This document shows, piece by piece, positions 34,962 to 43,910 of a stretch of 64,000 nt of DNA (the stretch's first letter is position 1; the number at the start of each line of letters is the position of its first letter). The DNA is from DASTFY01 sp963829955 (lineage in GTDB: Bacteria > Actinomycetota > Acidimicrobiia > Acidimicrobiales > Ilumatobacteraceae), in the NCBI GenBank assembly GCA_963829955.1, contig CAWHKS010000009.1, positions 62,001 to 126,000 of the forward strand, in the 5' to 3' direction. The notes under the pieces were generated by a model that was not told the origin of the DNA, ran no database searches, and saw only the letters and a list, made by a program, of their open reading frames with translations. A program made the position numbers and the translations under genes.

Positions 34962-36137
34962 GGTCTGCTGGCGGAGCGCGGACGCCGATCGGGCCGGCGG
35001 GATCCTGAGACCTGGGCCCTCTACGGCCTGCTCGGTCTGGTGGGCTACCTGCTCACCGCGCTCGGCGCCACGCTGGCCCCCCTGCAGCGGGACCTCGACG
35101 TCTCGCGCGCGCAGGTGGCCCTCTACCCGAGCCTCTTCGCGGCCGGTCTGCTCGTCATCGGCGTCGCCGGGACCGCCGTGGTCAGCCGGACAGGGCGGGT
35201 CGTCTACAGCCGGCTGGCGCTCCTCCTCATGGCGGTCGGCGCGCTGGCCCTGTGCTCGGGCAACCGGCCGCTGACCATGGCCGGCGCCGCGCTGCTCGGC
35301 CTGGGTGCGGCCGCGGTCGTGCAGCTCGTTCCCGCCGCGCTCACGGAGACCCATGGAGACGCCGCGTCGACCGCGCTCGGGGAGGCCAACGCGCTGAGCA
35401 GCGCGGCCGCGGTGGCAGGGCCGCTGTGCGTCGGCGCCGCCATCGGTCTGGGTGCGGGCTGGCGCGCCGGCTTCCTGGTCCTGCCTCTCGTCGCGGCGGT
35501 CGCCCTGGCACCACTGACCCGGCATCTCTCCCCCGCCGCTCCTGTCCCTGACGCCGGCGATCCGCCCGACGCCGTCGCCGTCGACCAGCACGGCGACGAC
35601 CGACCGCTCCTCGGCGTGTGGTTCAACCTGCTCCTGGCCATCAGCATCGAGTTCTGCGTCGTCTTCTGGGCTCCCGAGGCCCTCATTGACTGGCACGATG
35701 CGGGAGCGGGCCTGGCGGCGGCCCTGGCGGGGTCGTTCGTGCTCGGCATGGCCGCGGTGCGGGCAGGCTCGGCTCGCCTCCTGGCCGGGCGCGATCCGCA
35801 ACGGGTGACAGCGGCGTCCGCGCTCATCGCGATGGCAGGGTTCGCGGCCTTCTGGGCCGGCCCCGACCTGCTCGTCGCCGCGATCGGGCTGGTGGTGCTC
35901 GGCGCGGGCATCGCCCTGCTGTACCCGGTGACCGTGGCGCTCGTCGTGGCCGCCTGGCCGGCGCGGCCGGACGCCGCCGCCGGGCGGGCCGCGCTCGCCA
36001 GCGCGCTGGCCGTGGGTGGCACTCCACTGGCGCTCGCCGGCGCGGCCGAGGTCGTGGGGCTGCGTCCGGCGTACCTGCTGGTGCCTGCGCTGCTGGGGCT
36101 GCTCCTCGCCCGGGCCTGCCACACTGTGCGGCGATGA
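34944..36137 (+). CDS. Major facilitator superfamily (MFS) transporter
   Basis: A 397-aa membrane protein with 11-12 hydrophobic helices, for example YGLLGLVGYLLTALGATLA, LFAAGLLVIGVAGTAVV, ALALCSGN, FLVLPLVAAVALAPL and IGLVVLGAGIALLYPVTVALVVAAW. The GTG start is preceded by GTAGGA. Substrate unknown; the ROK regulator next door suggests a sugar or sugar-like compound. It shares an ATGA overlap with the small downstream gene. Confidence 0.85.
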   Translation: MRLQNKGLLAERGRRSGRRDPETWALYGLLGLVGYLLTALGATLAPLQRDLDVSRAQVALYPSLFAAGLLVIGVAGTAVVSRTGRVVYSRLALLLMAVGALALCSGNRPLTMAGAALLGLGAAAVVQLVPAALTETHGDAASTALGEANALSSAAAVAGPLCVGAAIGLGAGWRAGFLVLPLVAAVALAPLTRHLSPAAPVPDAGDPPDAVAVDQHGDDRPLLGVWFNLLLAISIEFCVVFWAPEALIDWHDAGAGLAAALAGSFVLGMAAVRAGSARLLAGRDPQRVTAASALIAMAGFAAFWAGPDLLVAAIGLVVLGAGIALLYPVTVALVVAAWPARPDAAAGRAALASALAVGGTPLALAGAAEVVGLRPAYLLVPALLGLLLARACHTVRR

Positions 36138-36469
36138 CGACCGAAGGGACGACGGGCGAAGGGACGACGGGCAATGGGCTGCCGGACGGTGTCGAGGTCC
36201 GGGTCCTGGAGGCGCGTGCCATCGACGAGATGATCGGCAAGATCCGGGCCGCGTCCGCCCTCCCGGGCGCCATTGACGCCGTCGAGCAGTGGCGGACCGA
36301 GCACGGCGAAGAGCGCTGGCGCGACCGGGGCCACGACCATGCCGTCGTCGGTCAGACGCTCATGTACCTGCACGACGCGCCCGACGGCGTGGTCGTCCCC
36401 CACGCCCGCTACCCGGACGGCACGGAGAAGATCTACACCGACGCCGAGCACGCCGACAGCCTGTTCTGA
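36134..36469 (+). CDS. Small protein of unknown function
   Basis: A 111-aa acidic soluble protein. The first 14 residues come from a 15-bp tandem duplication (36142-36156 and 36157-36171), giving a Thr/Gly/Glu repeat. The body (EARAIDEMIGKIRAASALPGAIDAVEQWRTEH, then ERWRDRGHDHAVVGQTLMYLHD) is predicted helical and ends with an aromatic/acidic tail. I do not recognise the family. It is translationally coupled to the MFS gene. Confidence 0.6.
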   Translation: MTTEGTTGEGTTGNGLPDGVEVRVLEARAIDEMIGKIRAASALPGAIDAVEQWRTEHGEERWRDRGHDHAVVGQTLMYLHDAPDGVVVPHARYPDGTEKIYTDAEHADSLF

Positions 36470-36529
36470 GGCCGGCCGCCCCGCCGACCCGCTGGCGCGC
36501 CGCCCGGTCATCGTCTGTCCGGCCTTCTG

Positions 36530-36553
36530 CACCGATTCGATATCGATTCGGTG
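36530..36553. promoter_or_regulatory. 24-bp near-perfect palindrome upstream of TPR gene
   Basis: Arms CACCGATTCGAT and ATCGATTCGGTG match each other's reverse complement in 11 of 12 positions, centred on an AT-rich GATATC. It lies 48 bp before ATG 36602 in an AT-richer pocket. It is a strong candidate for a dimeric regulator's operator controlling the TPR gene. It also contains a direct repeat CGATTCG. Confidence 0.6.
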
Positions 36554-36601
36554 CGTACGTCGGCGGACGCGGAAGGCCCGGAAGTAGTCGTGCGGCGCGC
36601 G

Positions 36602-38563
36602 ATGCTTGAGACGATGCCCGGCACGGAGGAGGCGGAACGGGCGCTCGAGGCGGCGGACGCCTGCTACGGGCGCTTCGATCTCGAGGGTGTCGTCACGCAC
36701 GTCTCCGAGGCCGTCAGGGCGTACACCGCTGCGGGCGACACCCGGGCCGCGGCCATGGCGAGTGCTCGCCTCGGCGAGACGTTCGCCAACGGCCTCGGCA
36801 ACGTCACGGCCGGCCGGGCCTGGTTCTCCCGCGCGTGGCGCCTCATCGCCGACGAACCGCCCTGCCTCGAGCAGGGCTGGGTGGCGGTTGCTGCGATGGG
36901 CTGCGACGTCGACGATCCCGCCCGCCTGCTGGCCGCTGCGCAACTCGCGCTGGACCGGGCCCGCCGCTTCGGCGACGTGAACCTCGAGACCAAGGCCCTG
37001 GCCGATGGCGGCCTGGCCCACGTGCAGGCCGGTCGCCTCGCCGAAGGGATGGCGCTGCTCGACGAGGCCATGGCGCTGGCGTGCGGCCCGGCCGACAACG
37101 ACGACGTCGTCAGCAAGTCCGTGTGCTCGTTCTTCACCGCCTGCTACTTCGCGGCCGACTTCGGCCGGGCTGACTCGTGGAACGATCTGCTCCGTCAGCG
37201 GGGGCGCATCGGCCCCGGCAGCCCACCGGCGCGCTTCCTGGCCAGCCATTGCGACAGCGTGCAGGCCACGCTGCTCATGGAGCTCGGGCGCTGGGGTGAT
37301 GCCGAAGCCGTCCTCACCCGTTCGATCGCCGACTTCGAGTCGGCCATGCCCATGCCCAGCTGGCACCCGGCCATCGCCCTCGCCGACCTGCGGATCCGCC
37401 AGGGTCGCCTGGCCGAGGCCGAAGTGCTGCTGATCGGCAAGGACCAGGCCCTCCAGGCCCTCCTCCCGGCAGCCAGGCTGCACCTGGAACGGGGCGATGC
37501 CGAGCTGGCGCGGGCCACCACCCGTCGCGGGCTGCGCGTCCTAGGGGACGACCGCCTGCGGGCCATCGAGCTCCTCACCCTGGCCGTCGAGGCCGACCTC
37601 GCGCTGGGCGACGACGCCACCGCGCGGGACGACTGCGACGAGCTCCAACGCCGCACTGCCGAGATCGACGTGCCGAGCCTCCGGGCGAGGGCCGACGTCG
37701 CTCGGGCGCGCCTGTTGGCGGCCAGCAACGACCAGCAGGCCGCCGTCGGCCTCCTCGAGTCGGCGCTCGACCAACTCGATGCTGACCTACCGTGGCTCCG
37801 CGCCACGTTGCTGCTCGAGTTGGCTCAGCGCCACGACGAGGCCGGTGACCGCGCCGCTGCCGTCCTCGCCGCCAAGGCGGCGGCGACCGTGCTGGCGCCC
37901 CTCGACGTCACGGTGCGGCCGGAGCACGAGCTCCTGCTCGGGCGTCTGGCCTCCGGCGCCGACCCCGCCGCCCGGACCACGCGGGCGGTCACTCTCGAGC
38001 GCAAGGGTCGGTGGTGGACGGTCTCCGACGGCTCCACCCGGGTGAGGCTGTCGGGCACGAAGGGGTTGTACTACGTGGCCGAGCTGGTGGCCCGCCCCGG
38101 AGCGGAGCAGCACGCCCTCGACCTGGTGGATCGGGTCGAGGGCGGTCCCGGGCCGGACGACCTGGACCACGTGGACCGGCGCAAGCTCGGTGACGCCGGC
38201 GAGGTGCTGGACGCCCAGGCCCGGGCGGCCTACCGCCGCCGCATCGAGGAGCTGCGGGGCCAGGCCGACGACGCGCTCGAGGCGGGGCAGCTCGACACCG
38301 CCGAGGCCGTCCAGGCCGAGCTCGACCAGCTCGTCGGCCAACTGGCACAGGCCTTCGGTCTCGGAGGGCGGAGCCGCCGCGCCGCGTCGGCGGCCGAACG
38401 GGCCCGCCTCAATGTCACGCGGGCGCTGCGGGCCGCCATCACCAGGCTGATCGACGTCCTGCCGGAGGCCGGCGCGACGCTTGATCGACGGGTCCGAACC
38501 GGCCTGTACTGCGCGTACCAACCGGACGAGACCGACCCGGTCCGCTGGATCGTTCAGTCCTGA
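36602..38563 (+). CDS. TPR-repeat protein resembling the C-terminal part of actinobacterial MalT/AfsR-type regulators
   Basis: A 653-aa protein, mostly tetratricopeptide-like helical hairpins (residues 5-440, e.g. AARLHLERGDAELARATTRRGL). A beta-rich segment WWTVSDGSTRVRLSGTKGLYYVAELVARPG follows, then a coiled helix and the tail RLNVTRALRAAITRL with LDRRVRTGLYCAYQPD. That tail is usual at the end of large actinobacterial ATPase/TPR regulators, yet no P-loop, cyclase or HTH precedes it. The frame opens at GTG 36551 inside the palindrome; ATG 36602 is preferred because the operator would then lie upstream. Its partner is unknown. Confidence 0.7.
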   Translation: MLETMPGTEEAERALEAADACYGRFDLEGVVTHVSEAVRAYTAAGDTRAAAMASARLGETFANGLGNVTAGRAWFSRAWRLIADEPPCLEQGWVAVAAMGCDVDDPARLLAAAQLALDRARRFGDVNLETKALADGGLAHVQAGRLAEGMALLDEAMALACGPADNDDVVSKSVCSFFTACYFAADFGRADSWNDLLRQRGRIGPGSPPARFLASHCDSVQATLLMELGRWGDAEAVLTRSIADFESAMPMPSWHPAIALADLRIRQGRLAEAEVLLIGKDQALQALLPAARLHLERGDAELARATTRRGLRVLGDDRLRAIELLTLAVEADLALGDDATARDDCDELQRRTAEIDVPSLRARADVARARLLAASNDQQAAVGLLESALDQLDADLPWLRATLLLELAQRHDEAGDRAAAVLAAKAAATVLAPLDVTVRPEHELLLGRLASGADPAARTTRAVTLERKGRWWTVSDGSTRVRLSGTKGLYYVAELVARPGAEQHALDLVDRVEGGPGPDDLDHVDRRKLGDAGEVLDAQARAAYRRRIEELRGQADDALEAGQLDTAEAVQAELDQLVGQLAQAFGLGGRSRRAASAAERARLNVTRALRAAITRLIDVLPEAGATLDRRVRTGLYCAYQPDETDPVRWIVQS

Positions 38564-38570
38564 CTGAACG
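38551..38570. terminator. Perfect 20-bp palindrome over the TPR gene stop
   Basis: Arms CGTTCAGTC and GACTGAACG flank CT; the stop codon TGA lies in it. It ends 31 bp before the ODP-like gene. It could be a terminator hairpin for the TPR gene or an operator for the next gene. No U-tract follows. Confidence 0.45.
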
Positions 38571-38600
38571 GACCAGGCCGGAAATGAACGCCCTCGGGGC

Positions 38601-39341
38601 ATGACATTCACGCCAGTAGCCCTGCAGCCGGCCGTCGACGAGATCGCCGACGACATCTACCGCATCTCGACCTGGGTCCCCGAGGTGAGCCCCGAGGGCT
38701 TCACCTTCAACCAGTTCCTCGTCGTGGGGGACGAGCCGTTGCTGTTCCACACCGGCATGCGCTCCCTGTTCCCGCTGGTGGCCGAAGCGGTCGCCGGCGT
38801 CGTGCCCGTGGAGTCGATCCGCTGGATCACGTTCGGCCACATCGAGGCCGACGAGAGCGGCGCGATGAACATGTGGCTGACCGCCGCCCCCGGCAGCCAG
38901 GTGGCCCACGGGGCGTTGGGGTGCGACATCTCCCTGAACGACCTCTGCGACCGCCCGCCCCGCGCGCTGGCCGAGGGCGAGATCATCGATATCGGGGGCA
39001 AGCGCCTCCGTCAGATCTCGACCCCGCACGTGCCCCACGGCTGGGAAGCCCAGGTCCTCTTCGAGGAGACGACCTCCACGCTGCTGTGCGGCGACCTGTT
39101 CAGCCAGGTCGGGAGTGGACCGGCGCTGGTCACGGACGACGTGGTCGGACCGGCCCTGACCGCCGAGAGCATGTTCCACGCCACGGCGCTCGCGCCGCAC
39201 ACGGGCCGGACCATGCGGGCTCTGGGCGACCTGGAGCCCTCGACGCTGGCCATCATGCACGGGCCGTCCTTCCAGGGTGACGGCAAGCGGGCCCTCTACG
39301 ACCTCGCCGCCGCCTACGAGGAGCTGGCCCGCCAGAACTGA
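38601..39341 (+). CDS. ODP-like metallo-beta-lactamase-fold diiron protein
   Basis: A 246-aa MBL-fold protein without the usual HxHxDH. It has the flavodiiron-type pattern HIEADESG (His80, Glu82, Asp84), followed by TPHVPHGWEAQ, TLLCGDLFSQ and IMHGPSF. This is the ligand set of flavodiiron proteins and of ODP, the O2/NO-sensing diiron protein. There is no flavodoxin domain, so a sensor or a reductase with a separate partner is likely. ATG 38601 was chosen as the first start after the palindrome. Confidence 0.82.
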   Translation: MTFTPVALQPAVDEIADDIYRISTWVPEVSPEGFTFNQFLVVGDEPLLFHTGMRSLFPLVAEAVAGVVPVESIRWITFGHIEADESGAMNMWLTAAPGSQVAHGALGCDISLNDLCDRPPRALAEGEIIDIGGKRLRQISTPHVPHGWEAQVLFEETTSTLLCGDLFSQVGSGPALVTDDVVGPALTAESMFHATALAPHTGRTMRALGDLEPSTLAIMHGPSFQGDGKRALYDLAAAYEELARQN

Positions 39342-39435
39342 CCGGTCGACCGCCGCCGGGCCCCCTCGGGAGTCCGGCGCCGGTCCCGCTCAGCTCCCCC
39401 CTTGCGCTCCGACGTGTCATCTGTCACTCTGTAAA

Positions 39436-39449
39436 CGTTATCGACAACG
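39436..39449. promoter_or_regulatory. LacI-type operator upstream of the LacI-family gene
   Basis: CGTTATC-GACAACG, a near-palindrome (one mismatched pair) in an AT-rich context, 53 bp before the regulator start. It resembles LacI/GalR-type sites with a central CG. Probable autoregulation. Confidence 0.5.
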
Positions 39450-39501
39450 ATTGCAGCCTGATCCGGGGTGGCTGCAGCGCTGGCGTGGGGGTTGCTTGAA
39501 C

Positions 39502-40515
39502 GTGTCGGACGGATTGGGGCGGGCGACGATCGGCGACGTCGCGGACCGCGCCGGCGTCTCGATCGCCACCGTCTCGCGGGTCATGAACGACCGCTACGGC
39601 GTCGCCATCGCGACCGCGGCTCGGGTGCGGCTGGCCATCGACGAGCTGGGGTACGAGTCCAACCTCATCGCCCGCAGCATGCGCAGCCAGCGCACCGACA
39701 TCATCGGCGTGATGGTGTCCGACATCGAGCCGTTCAGCTCGGAGCTCCTCAAGGGCATCGCCAGCGAGCTGCGTGACTCGGGCCTGGCCCTGATCGTCTA
39801 CTCGGGCGGGATGAGCGGTGAGGACGGCTGGGAGCGTCGCTACCTGTCGCGGCTGAGCGACACGCTGGCCGACGGCACGATCCTCGTCACGCCCACCGTG
39901 GTCGATGTCGATTCGTCGCACCCGATCGTGGCGGTGGATCCCCACGTCGGCGGGTCCGCCATCCCGACCGTCGCGTCCCAGAACTACGAAGGGGCCATCG
40001 CCGCCACCGAGCACCTGATCGGGCTCGGTCACCGCCGGATCGGCTTCCTCGGCGGCCGGCCCGATCTCGAGTCGTCCCGCCGCCGCGAAGCCGGCTACCT
40101 CGCCGCGCTGGCGGCGGCCGGGATCCCGTTCGAGCCCGAGCTGAACCAGGTCGGTGGGTACACCGAGGAGACGGCGCGGGAGCCGGCCGAGGCGTTGCTG
40201 CGCCTGCCGGAGCGGCCCAGCGCCATCTTCGCCGCCAACGACCTGTCCGCCATCCAGGTGCTCCGGACGGCCGGCGAGCTGGGCATCCGAGTGCCGGACG
40301 ACCTGGCGCTCGTCGGGTTCGACAACATCCCCGAGTCCGCACTCACCGATCCTCCGCTCACGACGGTCGATCAGCCGATCCAGGCGCTCGGGCACGAGGC
40401 CGTGCGCATCCTCATCGGGCTGATCAACGACCCCTCCCGGCCGAGTGAGCCGGCGCACGTGCTGCTCCCCACCAAGCTCGTCGTCCGTCGCTCGTGCACG
40501 CCACCGGGACGCTGA
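39502..40515 (+). CDS. LacI-family regulator of the xylo-oligosaccharide operon
   Basis: A 337-aa repressor. The N-terminal LacI helix-turn-helix and hinge are ATIGDVADRAGVSIATVSRVMND and GYESNLIARSMRS, followed by a periplasmic-binding-like core (IIGVMVSDIEPFSSELLKGI, GHRRIGFLGGRPDLESS, IFAANDLSAIQVL, VGFDNIP). GTG 39502 or TTG 39496 may start it; the GGGGG at 39487 suits the TTG slightly better. It is directly upstream of the sugar-binding protein and corresponds to BxlR of Streptomyces. Xylobiose or xylose as inducer is inferred. Confidence 0.92.
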   Translation: MSDGLGRATIGDVADRAGVSIATVSRVMNDRYGVAIATAARVRLAIDELGYESNLIARSMRSQRTDIIGVMVSDIEPFSSELLKGIASELRDSGLALIVYSGGMSGEDGWERRYLSRLSDTLADGTILVTPTVVDVDSSHPIVAVDPHVGGSAIPTVASQNYEGAIAATEHLIGLGHRRIGFLGGRPDLESSRRREAGYLAALAAAGIPFEPELNQVGGYTEETAREPAEALLRLPERPSAIFAANDLSAIQVLRTAGELGIRVPDDLALVGFDNIPESALTDPPLTTVDQPIQALGHEAVRILIGLINDPSRPSEPAHVLLPTKLVVRRSCTPPGR

Positions 40516-40554
40516 GCGCCGTGCCGTCCCCGCCCGCCATGTCGTCCACCTTTC

Positions 40555-40565
40555 GAAATCGTTTC
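40555..40565. promoter_or_regulatory. LacI-type operator upstream of the ABC operon
   Basis: GAAATCGTTTC, a palindrome around a central TCG, within TTTC-GAAATCGTTTC-CAAA, 60 bp before the binding-protein ATG. It matches the GAAAnnnTTTC core of LacI/CcpA-like operators and is placed to block transcription of the whole operon. Confidence 0.6.
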
Positions 40566-40625
40566 CAAAGACAACCCGGGCCTGCGGTCCCGGATCACAC
40601 CATCCACACACAAGGGGGGAGCACC

Positions 40626-41996
40626 ATGCTCACAGCACAGTCATCACGGCGACGCTGGGCCATCGCCCTCGCCGCCGCGTTCGGGCTCGTCGTGGCCGCC
40701 TGCGGCAGCGACGACGACTCCGGCGGAGCCGCCGCGACCGAAGCACCGGCCGCGTCAGAAGCACCAGCCGCGTCAGAAGCACCAGCCGGTTCGGAGGCGC
40801 CCTCGGGGGAGGCGGTCGAGATCGACTGGTGGCACATCCAGAACAACGACCCGGGCAAGGCCGACTGGCAGGCGATGGCCGACGCCTACACGGCTGAGCA
40901 CCCGAACGTCACGATCAACATCACCGTGATGGAGAACGAGGCGTTCAAGGCCGCGATCCAGACGAACCTGCAGGCGGGCGATGTGCCCGACCTGTTCCAG
41001 TCCTGGGGCGGTGGCGGCCTGCGCGACCAGGTCGACGCGGGGCTGGTGAGGGACATCACCGAGGAGGCCTCGAGCTTCATCGGTGATCTGAACGAGAGCG
41101 CCGTCCAGCTCTACCAGGTCGACGGCAAGCAGTACGGCGTGCCGTTCAACGCCGGCATGGTCGGCTTCTGGTACAACAAGGACCTGTTCACCCAGGCCGG
41201 CATCGACGCGCCGCCGGCCACCTGGGACGAACTGCTGGAAGACATCCAGAAGCTGAAGGACGCGGGCATCACACCCGTCGCCGTGGGCGCCGGAGACAAA
41301 TGGCCGGCCCACTTCTGGTACTCGTACCTGATGGTCCGGTTGGGTGGGGCCGACGCGATGAACCAGATCGCCGCCGACAACAACTTCAGCGTGCCGGCCG
41401 TGATCGACGCGGGCCAGAAGGTCGCCGAGCTGGTCGCGCTCGAGCCCTTCCAGGACGGCTTCCTGGCTGCGGGCTGGGACGCCCCTGACGGCGAGTCCGG
41501 CACCATGGCCAACGGCAAGGCCGCGATGGACCTGATGGGCCAGTGGGCACCCGGCGCCTTCAAGAACCAGCTCAACCTGGACCCCACGGACGACCTGCCG
41601 TTCGAGCTCGGGTGGTTCCCGTTCCCGGAGGTGGAGGGCGGCGCCGGTGCGGCGACCGATGCCTTCGGCGGCGGTGACGGCTTCGCCGTCGGGAAGGACG
41701 CGCCGCCCGAAGCGGTCGACTTCCTCAACTTCATCACCAACACCGAGAACCAGAGCACGTGGGGCGCCAACAGCGGGCTGCCGGTGAATGCGACGGCCAA
41801 CGAGGCCGTCGCCGACCCGAACATGCAGGCCGTGCTCCAAGGCCTCAACGACGCCGGCTTCATGCAGCTCTACCTCGACCAGTTCTTCACGGCCGAGGTC
41901 GGCGGCGCGGTGAACGACGCCACGCAGACCCTCTTCGCAGGGACTGCCTCGCCCGAGGACGCCGCTGCGGCCATCACAGCCGTGGCCGGCGGCTGA
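40626..41996 (+). CDS. ABC sugar-binding lipoprotein (xylobiose/xylo-oligosaccharide type)
   Basis: A 456-aa family-1 extracellular solute-binding lipoprotein. The signal peptide ends at the lipobox VVAACGSDDD, so Cys is lipidated. An Ala/Glu/Pro/Ser linker follows, then EIDWWHIQNNDPGKADWQAM, LQAGDVPDLFQSWGGGG, VPFNAGMVGFWYNKDLF and FGGGDGFAVGKDAPPEAVDFL. It is the uptake receptor for the two permeases downstream and resembles BxlE. Operator 40555-40565 precedes it. No ATPase gene is in the operon, so a shared MsiK-type ATPase elsewhere is expected. Confidence 0.92.
   Translation: MLTAQSSRRRWAIALAAAFGLVVAACGSDDDSGGAAATEAPAASEAPAASEAPAGSEAPSGEAVEIDWWHIQNNDPGKADWQAMADAYTAEHPNVTINITVMENEAFKAAIQTNLQAGDVPDLFQSWGGGGLRDQVDAGLVRDITEEASSFIGDLNESAVQLYQVDGKQYGVPFNAGMVGFWYNKDLFTQAGIDAPPATWDELLEDIQKLKDAGITPVAVGAGDKWPAHFWYSYLMVRLGGADAMNQIAADNNFSVPAVIDAGQKVAELVALEPFQDGFLAAGWDAPDGESGTMANGKAAMDLMGQWAPGAFKNQLNLDPTDDLPFELGWFPFPEVEGGAGAATDAFGGGDGFAVGKDAPPEAVDFLNFITNTENQSTWGANSGLPVNATANEAVADPNMQAVLQGLNDAGFMQLYLDQFFTAEVGGAVNDATQTLFAGTASPEDAAAAITAVAGG
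40740..40793 (+). repeat. Three 18-bp tandem repeats in the lipoprotein linker
   Basis: Units at 40740-40757, 40758-40775 and 40776-40793 (GAAGCACCAGCCGCGTCA, with small changes in units 1 and 3) encode the EAPAAS linker repeats. Copy number may vary between strains. Confidence 0.85.
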
Positions 41997-42115
41997 CCGA
42001 AGGCTCACGTCGGGTGGGTGGCTCGGTCGCGAGGGTCGGGTCTCCCACCCGACCCCGCGGCCGAGCCGCCGCGGACGCGCCCGCCGTGACACCTGCGGCC
42101 CCACCCAAGGGGTCG

Positions 42116-43021
42116 ATGGGGAGCTCGGCGACCCTCGGCCGAGTCCCGATGCGGACCATCTTCTTGTTCCTGCTACCGGCGCTGGCGCTGTACGGGGTGT
42201 TCGTCCTCTACCCGATCGTCCAGAGCGCCCGCTACAGCATGTACGACTGGAACGGGCTCGAGCCGCTCGACAACTTCATCGGGCTGGACAACTTCCGCCG
42301 GGCATTCCGGGATCCTGTCTTCCGCGGCGCCCTGCGGCACAACGTCGTCATCATCGTGCTGTCCCTCACGATCCAGATCCCCATCGCATTGGGCCTGGCC
42401 GTCCTCCTGAACCAGAAGCTGCGGGGACGGGCCTGGTTGCGCACGCTGTTCTTCGCGCCGTACGTACTCTCGGAGGTGGCCACCGGCGTCGTGTGGCGCC
42501 AGATCCTGCGCCCGGACGGGCTGCTCGACCAGGGCCTCGAGGCCATCGGCGCCGGCGGGCTCGTCCAGGAATGGCTGGCGAACCCCGAAGTCGTCCTCTA
42601 CAGCCTGTTCTTCGTCATCTCGTGGAAGTACTTCGGCTTCCACATGATCATCATGCTGGCGGGGCTGCAGCAGATCCCGAAGGAACTGGACGAAGCGGCC
42701 GCCATCGACGGCGCGACAAAGCGGAAAGCGTTCCGCTACATCACGCTGCCCCTGCTCGGACCGACCATCCGGGTATCGGTATTCCTCTCGATCATCGGCG
42801 CCCTGCAGTTGTTCGATCTCGTCTGGGTGATGACCCACGGCGGACCGATCAACGCGTCGTCCACCATGGCCACCTATCTCTACGACAACTTCCGCAAGGG
42901 GTTGTTCGGCTACGCCAGCGCGGTCTCGGTCGTCATCTTCGCCCTGTCGCTGCTCGTCGCGCTGCTCTACCAGCGGTTGGTGCTGCGCAGGGATCTCCGA
43001 GGGACTGGTCTCGTTGGCTAG
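42116..43021 (+). CDS. ABC sugar permease, MalF/BxlF-like
   Basis: A 301-aa inner-membrane permease with six helices. The first is FLFLLPALALYGVFVLYPIV. The cytoplasmic EAA loop (ELDEAAAIDGATKRKAFRYITLPLL) docks the ATPase, and WVMTHGGP follows. ATG 42116 is preceded by AAGGGG; GTG 42086 and ATG 42149 are alternatives. Its stop overlaps the TTG start of the next permease. Confidence 0.92.
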   Translation: MGSSATLGRVPMRTIFLFLLPALALYGVFVLYPIVQSARYSMYDWNGLEPLDNFIGLDNFRRAFRDPVFRGALRHNVVIIVLSLTIQIPIALGLAVLLNQKLRGRAWLRTLFFAPYVLSEVATGVVWRQILRPDGLLDQGLEAIGAGGLVQEWLANPEVVLYSLFFVISWKYFGFHMIIMLAGLQQIPKELDEAAAIDGATKRKAFRYITLPLLGPTIRVSVFLSIIGALQLFDLVWVMTHGGPINASSTMATYLYDNFRKGLFGYASAVSVVIFALSLLVALLYQRLVLRRDLRGTGLVG

Positions 43022-43879
43022 CACCGTCGTGCGCAGCAGCGCTCTCGGCCCCCGCACCCGCCGGCGCATCAGCCGGGCCTGGCTCTACCTCGTCGCCTTC
43101 GCGGTGTTGGGTCTGGTCGTCGTGCCCATCTCGTTCTCGGTGCTCGGCGGCTTCCGCACCAACCTCCAGCTGACCAACGATCCCGTCGGCCTGCCCGATC
43201 CTTGGGTCTTCAGCAACTACACCTCCACCCTCAAGTCCGGCACGTTCTGGCGTCAGGTGGGGAACAGCACGCTCATCGCCATGCTGACCATGCTCTTCGT
43301 CCTGCCGGCCGCGTCGATGGCTGCGTTCGTGCTCGCCCGGTACTCCTTCAAGGGACGGGAGATGGTCTACGGGCTCTTCACGCTGGGACTGCTGTTCCCG
43401 GTCGCGGTCGCGATCCTCCCGCTGTTCATCGTCCTGAGGCAGACCAACCTCCTGAGCAACCCACTCGGCGTCGCGCTCCCCCAGGCGGCCTTCGGATTGC
43501 CGATCTCCATCGTGATCATGCGGCCGTTCTTCCGGGCGATCCCACGCGAGCTGCAGGACGCGGCGGCCATCGACGGGTGCGGGCCGTGGCGCTTCTACCG
43601 CTCGATCATGCTGCCGCTCTCCCGCCCTGTGCTCAGCACGGTCGCCGTCATCGCCATCGTCGGCAGCTGGAACGCGTTCCTGCTGCCGCTGCTCGTCCTT
43701 GTCGACCCCGACAAGCACACCCTGCCCATCGGGGTGAACAACATCTCTACCCAGTACTCCACCGACTTCGCCCTCGTGCTCGCCTACACGACGCTGTCCA
43801 TGGTGCCGGCGCTGGTGTTCTACGCCATCGCGGAACGTCAGATCATCGGCGGGCTCACCCGGGCGCGGTCAAGGACTGA
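43014..43879 (+). CDS. ABC sugar permease, MalG/BxlG-like (one base missing near 43858)
   Basis: A 288-aa permease. It has YLVAFAVLGLVVVPISFSV, six membrane helices and the EAA loop ELQDAAAIDGCGPWRFYRSIMLPLS. The usual end GGLTRGAVKD-stop appears if one G is added near 43858. As read, the frame continues through the intergenic gap in phase with the downstream glycosidase to a stop at 44141. A real fusion of a membrane permease to a cytosolic enzyme is unlikely. The start is TTG 43014, overlapping the previous stop by 8 bp. Confidence 0.87.
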
Positions 43880-43910
43880 ACCCCAACACAGAACGAGCCA
43901 CGGATCACCC

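Noticed and set aside
36551..36601. Start of the TPR protein at GTG 36551
   Set aside because: It would place the start codon inside the palindrome and add residues of no clear structure. ATG 36602 is simpler, though by analogy with the ArsR gene it cannot be excluded.
40740..40793. Possible CRISPR or minisatellite array
   Set aside because: Three in-frame 18-bp repeats without spacers that code for a lipoprotein linker.
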